Below, piece after piece: positions 20,401 to 28,100 of a stretch of DNA of 64,000 nucleotides (the first letter of the stretch is position 1; every line of letters begins with the position of its first letter). The notes beneath the pieces were generated by a model. The model searched no databases, was not told the origin of the DNA, and worked only from the letters and a program-made list of their open reading frames with translations. Source of the stretch: Bacteroidales bacterium. GTDB taxonomy: Bacteria; Bacteroidota; Bacteroidia; Bacteroidales; P3. The position numbers were made by a program, and so were the translations under genes. The DNA is taken from NCBI GenBank assembly GCA_017480225.1, contig JAFVBB010000006.1, forward strand, positions 62,001-126,000. Reading direction: 5' to 3'.

Positions 20401-23400
20401 CGGGTGTTGCCGTACACACGGCCGCTGATGTCGTTGCCGCCGTACACGCTGCGCACCCTCGAGCTCAATATCTCCACGAAGGCCATGTTGTCCACGTCGG
20501 CCATGCGGCAACCGCCGAAGACGTTGCGGGTCACGATGACGTCGTCGGAGGTGATGCGCACATGGGTGCTCACATTGTCGACCGGGTCGCCGCACACGTC
20601 GAAGAACTCAGCCGAGCCGCCCATCGAGCCTGCGTTGCCGCCGCCGAACACGTCGCGCGCCGTGCCGCGGGTGAGCACTATGTTGGGCACGCACTGCGCC
20701 ATGTTGTCGCGGTTGTTGCCGCCGAAGATGGTGCCCACGAAGAGGCTGTCCTCACGGCTGGCATTGACGATGTCGGTGTTGTTGAGCAGCACGCGCACCG
20801 CGTCCTGCACACCCACGCCGTTGCCGCCGCCAAACACGGTGTCGATGAAGCCGCCACTGGTGTTGATGTCGATGAAGGCCGAGCCCTGGCGCGGACGGTT
20901 GTCGCGCCCGTCGACCATGCACACTGGCTCCACGTCAGAGTATTCCGGGCGCTCGGGGTTGTGGTAGTTGTAGGCTCCGTTGCCGCCGCCGTAGACGCTG
21001 TTGATGGTCGGGGTGCCGTCAATCAGCATGTAGGCCGTGAAGGCCCTGTTGCGCGAGCCGTCGGCCAGCAGGTCGTTGAGCGGGGTGTTGTCGCTGGCCA
21101 CATAGTTGGCCGCGTCCACGCCCGGACGGCTGTAGGCTCCGAAGGCATCGATGATGCCCAGGCAGTCGTTGGCCGCGAAGAGCGAGCCCTTGACCCTGGT
21201 GTTGCCCGTGACGTGCGAGTAGCTGAGGCCGTAGAGGTTCGACAGGTAGCCGCCGCCGTAGGCGTTGCCGTTGTTGTGGGCGGTGGTGGCCACGTCGGTG
21301 CCCACCGTGCCGCCAGCCATGGCGAAGTGTATGCTGCCCACCTGGTCGCCCACGGCGATGGTCTCGTAGGTCTCCCGGTCGCGCAGGTATATCTGCTTGG
21401 GCGAGCCCTGCAGGAAGCCGATGTCGGTCATCACGCCGCCGCCATAGGCCGAGTGCAGCACATTGCCGCCCTTGATGTAGAGGTTCGAGTTGTTCTGCGT
21501 CGGCACGAGCAGCCCCACATATTCGCCGTAGAGGTCCTGGTAGGCACGGCTCACGTTGTCGCGCAGCGTGTCGGCCGCGCCGTCGTCGAAGTAGGTGCCC
21601 GTGGCCTCGTTGTGGCAGTGGTAGTAGCCGTTGCTGCCGCCGTAGATGCTCTGCAGCACCAGCGCGCCGTCGAGCACCGCGTAGGTGCCCTCGTCAGCGG
21701 CCGAGCCCACGTCGCCGCTGATGTCGTTGCCGCCGTACACATAGCCGAAGGTGCCTCCCTCGAGCCACAGCATCGACGAGTGCCTCACGTTGGCCATGCG
21801 GCAGCCGGCGTAGATCTGCTCCACCATGACGCGCGAGTCGGCCGTCGAGTGCACCAGCGTGCCCAGAGTCTTGGGTTTCTCAAACTCCCAGCCCTCCAGG
21901 CACTGGTTGGCCACCAGGTCGGCCAGCGTGCTGTTGTCGGCCAGCGGCACCTCGTTGTTCATGTCGCCAGCGTTGCCGCCGCCATAGACGTTGCTGATGC
22001 CGCCCGACACCAGGTTGATGGCGCTCAGGGTGGTCATCGGGGCGCGGTTGTTGCCGCCGAAGAGGGTGCGAATGTTGTAGCGGCCTATGGCGCGCGCCAT
22101 CCGTCCGGGACGGTAGTCTTTCAAGGCCGCGTAGTTGGCCTCGTCCGAGAGCTCCTTCTGGCTGCCCAGCACCCCGTCGACCATGTCGTGGGTCACGCTG
22201 TCGTTGTCGAAGATGTAGTGCGCGCCGCGGCAGTCGACAACGCCGACCGGGTTCTGCACCGTGGCCATGTTGCCGCCCAGGTAGCAACTGTCTATCATGC
22301 CGCCTGTCACGTTGACCTCGGCGCGCGAGCTGTTCACCAGGTTGCCGCCGCCGAAGAGGTAGCGTATGCCATACTCGCGGCCATACTCGCGGAAGAAGCT
22401 GTTCTGTATGTCCTTCTTGCCGGCGGGCGCCAGCTTGGTGTCGTGCACGTTGACCTGCACGCGGCTGCCGTCGGCGAGCGAGCCGCCGTAGTTGTTGCCG
22501 CCAAAGAGGGCGTACACCGTGCCGCCATACACGTCGACGGTCGCCGCGCTGCCGTCGGCCACGCCGATGAAGGCATTCTCGGCACCGCCGAAGAGGGTGT
22601 CGACGAGCACGTGGTCGTTGTGCTGCGCGTAGTCGTAGCTGTCGCCCTCGCCGTCGGGGCCAATGCCCACGGCGATGCGCGAGCGCCTGACGTAGGGCAC
22701 CGTGCCGTTGCCGCCGTCGCCCCGCTCGGCGTCGCGCGAGGCGCTGGGCAGGTAATCGAAGGCGGTGGCCGTCACCCTGCCGCCCGCGCCCCAGTCGAGG
22801 CTGGCGGTGTCGTCGGCCCACACGCCCGAGGGCGCCGAGCCCTCTTTCCACACCGGGCGCGTGCCCCACTGGTAGACGCTGCCGCGGAACCAGTAGTTGG
22901 CGTCGGCCAGGCCGTAGGTGTAGCTGTCGGGGTCGTAGGGGTAGTCGTCGGCGTCGATGACCACGCCGGGATAGACGTAGAGGCCGCAGCCGCCGCCATA
23001 GACGCGGCCTATGCGCACCTCGTGGGCGTCGTCGGTGAGGGTGCTGCCCAGCTGCACCGTGGCGCCGGCCTCGCCCTGCACCCATCCTGCTATGTCGTTG
23101 CCGCCATAGACGGCGCCAATGCTGTCGGCATAGTGCACCGTGACGGCCGTGCCGCCCGCCACATTGGCCATGCGGCCTCCGCCGAACACCGAGCCCGCCA
23201 CCACCGGGGCGCCGTCGGGTTCGGGCATCTCGCGGCGGCCGTACTCGTCGGAGAGTGCCAGCTCCACCGAGTCGCGCAGCGTGATGCCTTCCTCAAAGTC
23301 GGCATACACCCTCACCTTCACCACCACGCCCTTCGGCGGCACATCCTTGCAGCGCAGCACGGCGCGCTTGGCGCTGCCCTCGCCCTCGACGGTCATCTCC

Positions 23401-24560
23401 ACATAGCGGTGGCTCTTGTTGTCGAGCTCGTAGCGCAGGGCACTGAACTTGAACTGGTGCGACTCGGCCACCGGCGCCACGTCGACAAACGACTCCTCGC
23501 CGTAGCTGTAGTACACCTTCGTCTCCCACACGCCGCTGTCGCCGTAACCGGCGCGGGGGCGCAGCCTGTAGTTGGGGTTGATGCCGTAGCGGAAGGTCTC
23601 CTCCTCGTACCTGGAGTAGGCCGGCATGACCTCCACCGTGCCGCCGTCGGCCACCGTGGCGGCCACCGTGGCAGCGTTCTTGTAGCCCAGGGCGTCGGCC
23701 CCGTCGTCGTAGCTCACCGCGAGCGACGCTATGCCCTTGCCTTCGGGCAGGCTCTTCACCGTGCGGGCATACGATGCCACCTCGACCGGCAGGTAGAGCG
23801 CCGGCCGGCCCGAAGGCTTCTGCACATCGGCGTCCGAGGGGTCGCAAAACTCATAGTTCTGGTTCGAGGCCAGGCCGGGGTTGGCCTTCGAGGGCGAGAG
23901 CGAGGCGTCGCCGAACTTGCGCGCGTCGGGACGCTGGTAGGTGTCGCCCGACATGCGCCAGGCGCCGTCGGCAAAGATGGCCCAGTGGTAGGCCTCGTTG
24001 CGCACACCGTTGCGGTAGGTCACGTCGGTGATGGCCGCGCCGAAGTCCCAGTTGTAGAACTGCGTGGCGTCCTCAAGCGGGGCGCCCACAGCGACGACAT
24101 AGACCCCCAGCCCCTTAGGCGTGCCCTTCAGGTAGTAGCGGTAGCCCGCGTGCTCCTGGTAGTAGAAGCCGGTGTAGCCGGTGCGCATCCACATGCAGTA
24201 CTCGTTCAGGCCAAGGCTGAAGTCGCGGCTGGCAACCACGGCCTTCGTGGGGTCCTCGCTGTCAATGCTCAGCGCCAGGTAGTGCTCGCCGTGCTCGGTC
24301 ACCAGGTTGTAGCTGGTGCTCAAGGTGTGCAGCTCGCTCCACGAGGTGCCGTTGAGGTGTATGGTGTCGTAGGCCGGGAGGAACGCACTGGCTCGCCAGT
24401 TTGCCTCGTCCCACTCGGCTCCCTCGTACCACAGGTGCTGGCCGTCGGTCAGCGTGAAGTAGCCCGACGCCTGCGAGGCGGCACGGTGGGGAAGCAAAGC
24501 CAGCAGCAGTATGGCCGCCAACGGCAGCCAGGAAGTGTTGCGTGAAGGTAGTCTATGCAT
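11421..24560 (-). CDS. Giant T9SS-secreted solenoid surface protein
   Basis: 4379 aa. The ATG at 24560 starts a signal peptide (hydrophobic core LAAILLLALLPHRAASQ). Residues ~30-450 are a non-repetitive head. Residues ~455-1920 are beta-solenoid-like repeats centred on VFGGGRMANV, VYGGNDISG and VYGGGNG, each followed by a short V-x-V-x-GG strand set. Residues ~1950-3450 are mixed and non-repetitive. GLUG-like motifs (GGLLGKSSSDQVRNSF, GGLVGDG, GGLAGRLEGG) follow near 3570-3700. Residues ~3700-4010 hold several divergent InlB-type repeats (GSVSGGGYYAAGTTITLVA, FDHWSD, VVTADK). The last ~75 residues are a T9SS type A sorting domain: RVYPNPATSRVTVE, then GAYYLRV, ending KLIKQ. T9SS cargo is exported through the outer membrane and often anchored at the surface. 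First gene of its operon. Confidence 0.9.
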   Translation of the reverse strand: MHRLPSRNTSWLPLAAILLLALLPHRAASQASGYFTLTDGQHLWYEGAEWDEANWRASAFLPAYDTIHLNGTSWSELHTLSTSYNLVTEHGEHYLALSIDSEDPTKAVVASRDFSLGLNEYCMWMRTGYTGFYYQEHAGYRYYLKGTPKGLGVYVVAVGAPLEDATQFYNWDFGAAITDVTYRNGVRNEAYHWAIFADGAWRMSGDTYQRPDARKFGDASLSPSKANPGLASNQNYEFCDPSDADVQKPSGRPALYLPVEVASYARTVKSLPEGKGIASLAVSYDDGADALGYKNAATVAATVADGGTVEVMPAYSRYEEETFRYGINPNYRLRPRAGYGDSGVWETKVYYSYGEESFVDVAPVAESHQFKFSALRYELDNKSHRYVEMTVEGEGSAKRAVLRCKDVPPKGVVVKVRVYADFEEGITLRDSVELALSDEYGRREMPEPDGAPVVAGSVFGGGRMANVAGGTAVTVHYADSIGAVYGGNDIAGWVQGEAGATVQLGSTLTDDAHEVRIGRVYGGGCGLYVYPGVVIDADDYPYDPDSYTYGLADANYWFRGSVYQWGTRPVWKEGSAPSGVWADDTASLDWGAGGRVTATAFDYLPSASRDAERGDGGNGTVPYVRRSRIAVGIGPDGEGDSYDYAQHNDHVLVDTLFGGAENAFIGVADGSAATVDVYGGTVYALFGGNNYGGSLADGSRVQVNVHDTKLAPAGKKDIQNSFFREYGREYGIRYLFGGGNLVNSSRAEVNVTGGMIDSCYLGGNMATVQNPVGVVDCRGAHYIFDNDSVTHDMVDGVLGSQKELSDEANYAALKDYRPGRMARAIGRYNIRTLFGGNNRAPMTTLSAINLVSGGISNVYGGGNAGDMNNEVPLADNSTLADLVANQCLEGWEFEKPKTLGTLVHSTADSRVMVEQIYAGCRMANVRHSSMLWLEGGTFGYVYGGNDISGDVGSAADEGTYAVLDGALVLQSIYGGSNGYYHCHNEATGTYFDDGAADTLRDNVSRAYQDLYGEYVGLLVPTQNNSNLYIKGGNVLHSAYGGGVMTDIGFLQGSPKQIYLRDRETYETIAVGDQVGSIHFAMAGGTVGTDVATTAHNNGNAYGGGYLSNLYGLSYSHVTGNTRVKGSLFAANDCLGIIDAFGAYSRPGVDAANYVASDNTPLNDLLADGSRNRAFTAYMLIDGTPTINSVYGGGNGAYNYHNPERPEYSDVEPVCMVDGRDNRPRQGSAFIDINTSGGFIDTVFGGGNGVGVQDAVRVLLNNTDIVNASREDSLFVGTIFGGNNRDNMAQCVPNIVLTRGTARDVFGGGNAGSMGGSAEFFDVCGDPVDNVSTHVRITSDDVIVTRNVFGGCRMADVDNMAFVEILSSRVRSVYGGNDISGRVYGNTRVDVSGGTVEHIYGGGNGYYSYPVVDGLTQVRSLDDNSLVAASSDGAPFVDSTTVRLLGGTLTTDVFAGGRMGDCRSTYLYVNDQLCPAKSESKLIINGDLFGGGEGDVDHLLCEHRGNVLADASSDSKYTATHVHLHHAEELTKAQAYGGGKGGDVVNTNITAYDTWDSPFRAIYGGCWGSNVFGTAHVNMYGDTTLGGRTAETVFGGNDFTGNVYMSEVNIYSGRYGAIYGAGNGYGNTSGMYTAEMREQKDCSDVTRTLYTPNNEYVEVNVNGPCIVDSNLYGGGKLGTTFAYRRDSQGVLVDSEGERHTNEPWLAEPDTTITLAMLTSGNARLTNPELYSHIIVNVHDGLFNQNIYAGAAGDQEQLVYGLKVLNIDGGEVVRSVYGGSERVDDGYRSECQPIDMEQVSGLKEQADHAASLAYIDTRTTRRPSSIVNVAGGLIRGSVYGGGYMGKIYGSTYVNVGEKAIDSSEVWKSQYLSGIDSLYRNFKPGVKDGHIAALANNDLQIKASVYGGANWGSNTGSRTFNVAGFGGGETLIRVDGEGYLTASEEGSLLNPMHITHSIIGSGTSALGGDVRCRVDVRNYGGIDNCHATPDLRSIQRADTLMLYNTAIRYTGAIDAISSYLTQQYTINRIDVVEARGWNIVEIDALMTNIGKLEYYEDKLLTQLATPSSRHMTLSTIGDLASANMLANCDEVTDLCQKLAVLADNRHTAMVVNNGVNIDVLKDGKYGTVEGFAYFMAAPQTNAIIASMAKSKDDAQNGRYGGFLSACQNENKAYSYSSDYEVDWSEDGGADVEFPYGNYFDRYRIWSIGSGMRSRYATIWAHAEPSKLDSINKHVHLKDINGKEYNYAVAISELDLPSSVPGHYYTISSSGILIRDDNSAMRLSDEAWNPVDTNSMKYKTLTSGQTWADIPVEDYGHWERGGDASGIISSAGDIGARPGATFGLVMASGENFEGHESHTYVDPTGSELWPENGSTLISGNPNVSIQQSYRSGKVGGDMANSNPQMTLYLTYDTNFSNTLIGNVSFQLEEHDEAGDIVGTVDVVITINTIVEDFIDQEYEVLAMYNEGRSNLFRRKAVLPATMDPNRSLYLKRIVWMPTDENGVDYSRDTHPSEDYQLFFLTDKESVVIGEDNPNTFALSILPTDNVTSTITTYRGWADGGTKVEEPIDFYSQSRVDGEAKWYDMEVDASGDGAGYAAGHTKELPGRGVFVGELDGRGEAAMSIDLTFDGEKVYPVRGGKGYVGKAILGFDYYNALGVRLGDFDMTVYVKVREHGDTIYLASAETLERDLTYADGTQVECGGVAQSVKLYGITKEDLGSGKSHWFDDDGNTLTVDDLWLDPSGTNLGKEPNKYVRTFRDALDANIYQEGDVIAIIDKVDIAPGDQVTIQGAAYAQIPVIRYFGHHHQLPGEGSVYRGTMIELQGGHKETIVVDGKTRIDDNSRTSFTARAIAFDGSSMGKVKNITGVKNCSESNYNITAKYNIEADYHPDTNVAYGPVIAVVGDDDQQFTTISLEDDVIVENNWNSTSDDALRGAINVGKHGELSLMNSVTIRHNMTGTARDADAVARPYDGAVFVKDGTVSLAESHEASAINISDNYINVGGSEFWEERKLNGMSVRYAFKRPDDMTDLANVFLTRTEKTSGDNMLDDMTDVIRVSSEVSAGTRIGVSKWFPGIDERDTIRIVYQSGGDLSIIGEAYHHGNFFSDNPAIDTLFHEGISRNNIYLHRCATFRQQTLGDYDLMVYDTKTHEYSTLTAQGQDALMYLDNKAVSCPSGSDQIVYSVRGGFFPYTYTWSGSSDEVNKYSLNNSLMMSQVEAGNMANYNRAVADTLHTEPITMGLTERTKELDYTVTASDAAGCLLTKKLHVTMHKEKAENVDEGREFVMANPAVWTELVPVNTQPANVANGDRYYRAVQITPMVWADRNYGSVSLRVGTQVYTEDGTPRDPVFVEDAVSGRHDVADLLFCEGEHIRLSTTPTFPLSDNDEPAEFIMWDFDPFYNNPADYIVPAHSDTVVAYYGPGGSGKYWVDTISTPEKGRIEMVDEFVYVNRKSPKSGYVVTYEGDVHIYNEEGLAWFISEVNGLNNVAAHTYYFQKVYLHRKAGNAPYDMHAHLWTPVGTAQHPFRGWFIGVENGDSVTVPAVQPVVIKNVIINEPSAYYAGFFGNIDTARIRSVKLESAMVRGGQYVGALAANSTHSRIDNCGVDGDLNDMSEERHSTSILSTSYVSGGLLGKSSSDQVRNSFVRTKFVGDAVYSGGLVGDGQSTSMMDNVAWNANRERMSSAVYEGGLAGRLEGGSDTTQVEEPEYYSIEVRANDARFGSVSGGGYYAAGTTITLVATPFEGCYFEGWVGADTSRVLQVVVTADKLYQANFRGSADVEDQRFNVTVVADQQRGETVVTNGSDLGFSYGQTAIVSATPYDNTWVFDHWSDGSYDNPHYVVVTGDTMLTAYFTRVENPTYTITLEASPADWGQVAGGGTFPADTVVQISAAAFAGYAFDHWSDSQNMADSTRMVVVDADKTIIAYFKSKSDDEQKYFSVSATIYGGSETYAPGFVYLNTADGMQLSNGAQVAEGTVVVFTVQSADESEYVFAQWSDQNTDNPRSVTVTSDTNLGAYFVPAPTPAGKPLTSTGKSPRSYVLNNYVRYSADGNQQRVGGLVGYASNTVIENNYVYGNLRGSATEGAVGAVLDDGVVASHNYFASGSVGQAVGQQRAGSSVTSTSQFDGQGNGVELEQASYGVKNLTRALNIWVRKHSGNHRTWRSDMLGANGGYPVFGEPDLIPVFDTMLVSGCDSLEWGGVVYTADAVAEHHFIDSVAMVDSTTRLRVVIHHSSSSHFADSIGNGEEYNGYGFYVTPTEYAMLQQAISEQGSATLTLSNTLVGINGCDSVVTLALTVRRTEGIEQPAEIHLAELRVYPNPATSRVTVEIEGLRHVELYDSEGRRLQDYTTRNEGSLTIDVSHYATGAYYLRVHTSDNVIIQKLIKQ

Positions 24561-24662
24561 TGTCTGTTCCTTTTTCTCTATATAATAACAACGGCGCATA
24601 TCCACAGCATACACCTGGTGCACAGCATGATGCACCAAGCAGCATATGGACAGTCCAAGCTG

Positions 24663-24693
24663 CAAATTTACACTATTTCCCTCAACTGGCAAA
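24663..24693 (-). promoter_or_regulatory. Promoter of the 4379-residue gene operon
   Basis: On the minus strand: TTTG (24693-24690), 19 nt, TAAATTTG (24670-24663), about 100 bp before the start at 24560. The spacer begins CCAGTTGA, as at the ribosomal promoter. A palindromic repeat begins 52 bp upstream. Confidence 0.8.
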
Positions 24694-24745
24694 AAAAAGT
24701 TTGCAGAGGGCAAAAAAAGTCGTATTCTCCCCCACCCCGGCGCCC

Positions 24746-24869
24746 CAGGGCCGCCTGTTTTCCGATTGATGTCCGATTGTTCTTCGATTGTTCTTCGATG
24801 CTAAATCGAAGAACAATCGAAGAACAATCGGAGAACAATCGAAGAACAGACGGTGTTGACATTGCCCTG
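24746..24869. repeat. Palindromic 11-nt-unit repeat, copy 2
   Basis: The right arm (to 24852) is identical to copies 1 and 3. The left arm carries several substitutions (for example CCGCCTGTTTTCCGATTGAT at its start) and the loop is GCT. The outer CAGGGC (24746) and GCCCTG (24864) match copy 1. It lies between the 3606-residue gene and the promoter of the 4379-residue gene. Confidence 0.93.
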
Positions 24870-25030
24870 GTGGCTTTTCAGGCTGGGTATCAACATATTG
24901 CAAGAACAATCCAATGTAATTAATTACAAATCAACAGATAGCGGCAGGTCCAGCCAAGCCCGGACGAGCCTTGCGATTATTGCGCAGCAGTAGCGGCGAA
25001 GCCCTGTGGCACAGCATATTGGACAATAGA

Positions 25031-25087
25031 ACAGCCCCACAGGTCCGGCAGAGGATGCTTTCAACTCTGCCGCCCCTGTGGGGCTGT
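25031..25087. terminator. Nested hairpin, possible terminator
   Basis: ACAGCCCCACAGG (25031-25043) pairs perfectly with its complement at 25075-25087. Inside it CGGCAGAG (25046-25053) pairs with CTCTGCCG (25065-25072). It lies 57 bp beyond the stop of the 3606-residue gene and is likely that operon's end, although the T run on the minus strand is poor (TGTTCTATTG). On the plus strand GTTTTTGG follows. Between it and copy 2 of the palindrome (24870-25030) I see no gene. Confidence 0.55.
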
Positions 25088-25143
25088 GTTTTTGGTTGCC
25101 GCCGCGCGCCTCACGCGGGCTGACGGAGGCGCTGGCCGGGGCG

Positions 25144-28100
25144 CTATTCGGCCGTGTAGGCCGTCACCGCCGACTTCTCGAAGCCTGCCCTTACGGCCAC
25201 GGCCCGCAGGGTGGCGCCAGCGGGCAGCGACACAGGCTCGCTGTAGAGCGCGCTTGCCTCGGTAGGCTCGCTGCCGTCGGTGGTGTAGCGTATCTGTGCG
25301 CCAGGGGTGAGCGAGCTCACCGCCACCTTGCCGTCGTCGCCGGACGCAGCCACTGGGGCGGCTGCCCTTCCGGCCTCGGCCACAGGCGAGTAGAAGCGGC
25401 TCTGCTCGTGGTAGGCCACGGCGCGCACCACCGTGCCGTCGGCGGCATCGAAAGGTGCGGTGTAGGGGGTGGAGCTGTTGTCGGGCACAGAGCCGTCGGT
25501 GGTGTAGAACAGCTTTGCGCCGTCGGAGAGGCTGGCCAGCACCACCTTGCCGTCGGCGTCGAGGGTGACGGTGGGCTGCACGGCGAGGCCGAAGGAGCCC
25601 ACCTGCACGTCGGTGTTGCCGTCGACGCGGGCCGAGTTGCCGCCGCCGTAGACGTTGTTGTAGACCTTGGTCTTGGCGCCGCGCACCACGACGGCCGTGT
25701 TGCCGTGCACCTCGGCACGGTTGCCGCCGCCGAAGACGTTGCCTTCCAGCTCGCCGGCACCCTTGCGCGAGGCGTTGCCCACGCGCACCGGGAGGTCGGC
25801 CACCGGGCTGTCAAGCGCGGTGCCGTCCATGCTGTGCTCGCGGTCGGCGCCGACCACCACGTAGGGGTTGGCCGTGACCACCGCGCCGCCGCCGAGTCCG
25901 CCGCCGAAGACGGCCACGTCGACCGTGCTCCAGTCGCCGCCGGGCTGCTGGTAGCCGTTGATGACGTTGACCCTCGGCGAGAGGAGCGAGGAGTAGGTGG
26001 GCGTGTAGGCCGCCTCGTTGCCGCCGCCGTAGACGTAGTCGAGCCGCTTGCCGTCGGGGCAGGTGTTCTCGTCGGTGTAGTCGATGTTGACGGTTATCTG
26101 GCCACTGATGTTGCCGCCCACGTTGTTGCCGCCGAAGAGCTGGCCGATGGTGCCGCCGTAGACGTTGACCTCGACGTTGCCGTCGATGTCGGCGTTCATG
26201 GCGCCGCCGAAGGCGCGGTCCATGACGCCGCCCAGGATGTTGAGCACCACGTTGCCGCGGAACGGAGCCTGGCGCGAGCAGCCGTAGACGTCGGTGAGGC
26301 CGGTGGTGCCGCAGGGCACGGTGACGATGATCTCGCCCTCGCCCTCGGCCTCGTTGCCGCCGCCGTAGACCTCCTCGACGAAGAGGGGGCACTCCTCGCT
26401 CTTGTCGAAGCCCACGGTGCTGATGCCGCGCACGATGCCCTTGCTGTTGGAGCCGCCGAAGGTCTGGTGCACAAGGCCGCCCTTGACGGTGACCGTGGCA
26501 TTGCCCATGCCCTCGGTGCCGTCGCCCACGAAGATGTTCTCCACGTTGGCGCCGGGGTTGCCGGGCACCTCGACGCTGCTGCCGTTGCCGCCCGCGTAGG
26601 CCTGGCTGATGTGGCCGCCCTCGATGATCACCTCGTTCTCCTTGGTGTTTGCCGCGCGGCCGCCGCCGTAGACGTACTCGATGGTGTTCTCCTGGCAGCC
26701 GTGCACATAGACCACCGACTTGCGGACCGGCGCCACCGGCCAGGCCTCGCTGTGGGCATACGACGACATGTAGTCGCTGCGGCGCACGCGCTGGGAAGTG
26801 TACTTGTACTGGCTGGAGGCTGGGGTGGCCGGGCTGTCGAAGGTGGCGTCGTAGTAGTCGCCGGCGTCGGTCTGCGCGTCGCCGGTGAGCACGCTGGCCT
26901 GGTTGCCGCCGCCATAGACGGCCTTGAGGGCGAAGCGCTCCGGGCTGTTGAGTGTGCGAAGCTGGTCGGCAGTGGGGGTCTCGCCCATGGCCTCAATCTC
27001 GGTGGCCGGGTAGGCGTTCTCGGCGGTGTGGGCAGTGTGCCACACGTCGACGCGCATGGTGCCCAGCGGCGAGGAGTTGGCATCGTTGCCAGCAAAGACC
27101 ATGCCGTTGATCACCACGGTGTTGCCGGCGGTCTGCTCCTCGGTGCCGATGTTGACCTGCGTGTTGCCGTCGACAATACCGGCCGAGGGCGAGCTGGCGC
27201 TGCCGCGGCCGCCGCCAAAGACGTTGCCGCGCACGGTGCCGTTGAGTATGTTGACGGTGGTGCCGCCGAAGTCGACGTGGCCGTTCTCGCCGCCGCCGTA
27301 GACGGAGCCGTGCACGGTGTGGCCCTCGGCGTCGATGTTCACCTCGGTGCGCACCACATAGGCCATGTCGCTATAGTCGTCGAGTGGGTTGTCCTCGAAG
27401 GTGTGGCTGGGGCTGAAGGTGTTGGCACGGCCACGGCTGGAGCCGTAGACGTTGCCGCCGTAGCTGTGGGCGGTCACATAATCGGCCACGCCCACGTCGC
27501 TCTTGATGTTGACCGTGGCCAGGCCGCCATGCTCCTCGAAAGCCTGGTCTTCGCGCCCAGCGACGTAGTCGTCCCAGCCACGCCAGTCGTCGCTGGAGCC
27601 GTCGAGGCCATAGTCGCCCACCATGGCCATGGAGCCGCCGCCATAGACGTTGTGGTAGACGGTGCCGCCAAGGATATTGACCTCGGTGTTGCCGCGCACA
27701 TAGCCCGCGTGGTAGGGGATGTGCTCACCCACGCGGTCCACGCCACGACCCGCGCCGTAGACGTTGCCCACGTAGGCCATGCGGGCCAGGACGTCGGCCG
27801 TGGGCGATGCGGGCAGGGCTGTGCCAACGGTGCCGCCAAGGATGGTGACCGTGGCGTTCTCCTGCACGTGGCCGTTCTCGCCGCCGCCGAAGACCGAGCC
27901 GTGGATGGCGGCGGTGCCCTCGACGGTGACCGATGTCTCGCGGAGGTAGGTGCGCGAGTCGAACTCGTCGCCAGCCACACCGCGGCCCGCGCCGAAGACG
28001 CGGCCCTCGTTGTAGCCCGTGGCGCCGACCTTGCCGCCGCTGACCACGACGGTGGCGCGGCCTGTGTTGTTGTCGGCATAGACGCCCTCGACGTCGAAGT

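Noticed and set aside
19350-24545. A 1731-codon open frame on the plus strand, opposite the 4379-residue gene, and others at 25078-28212, 28231-31605 and 13095-15530
   Set aside because: They are rich in V, A, H, G and L with no domain, and mirror the G-rich VYGGG codons of the real genes on the other strand. GC-rich, biased codons keep the opposite frame open. I treat them as shadows.
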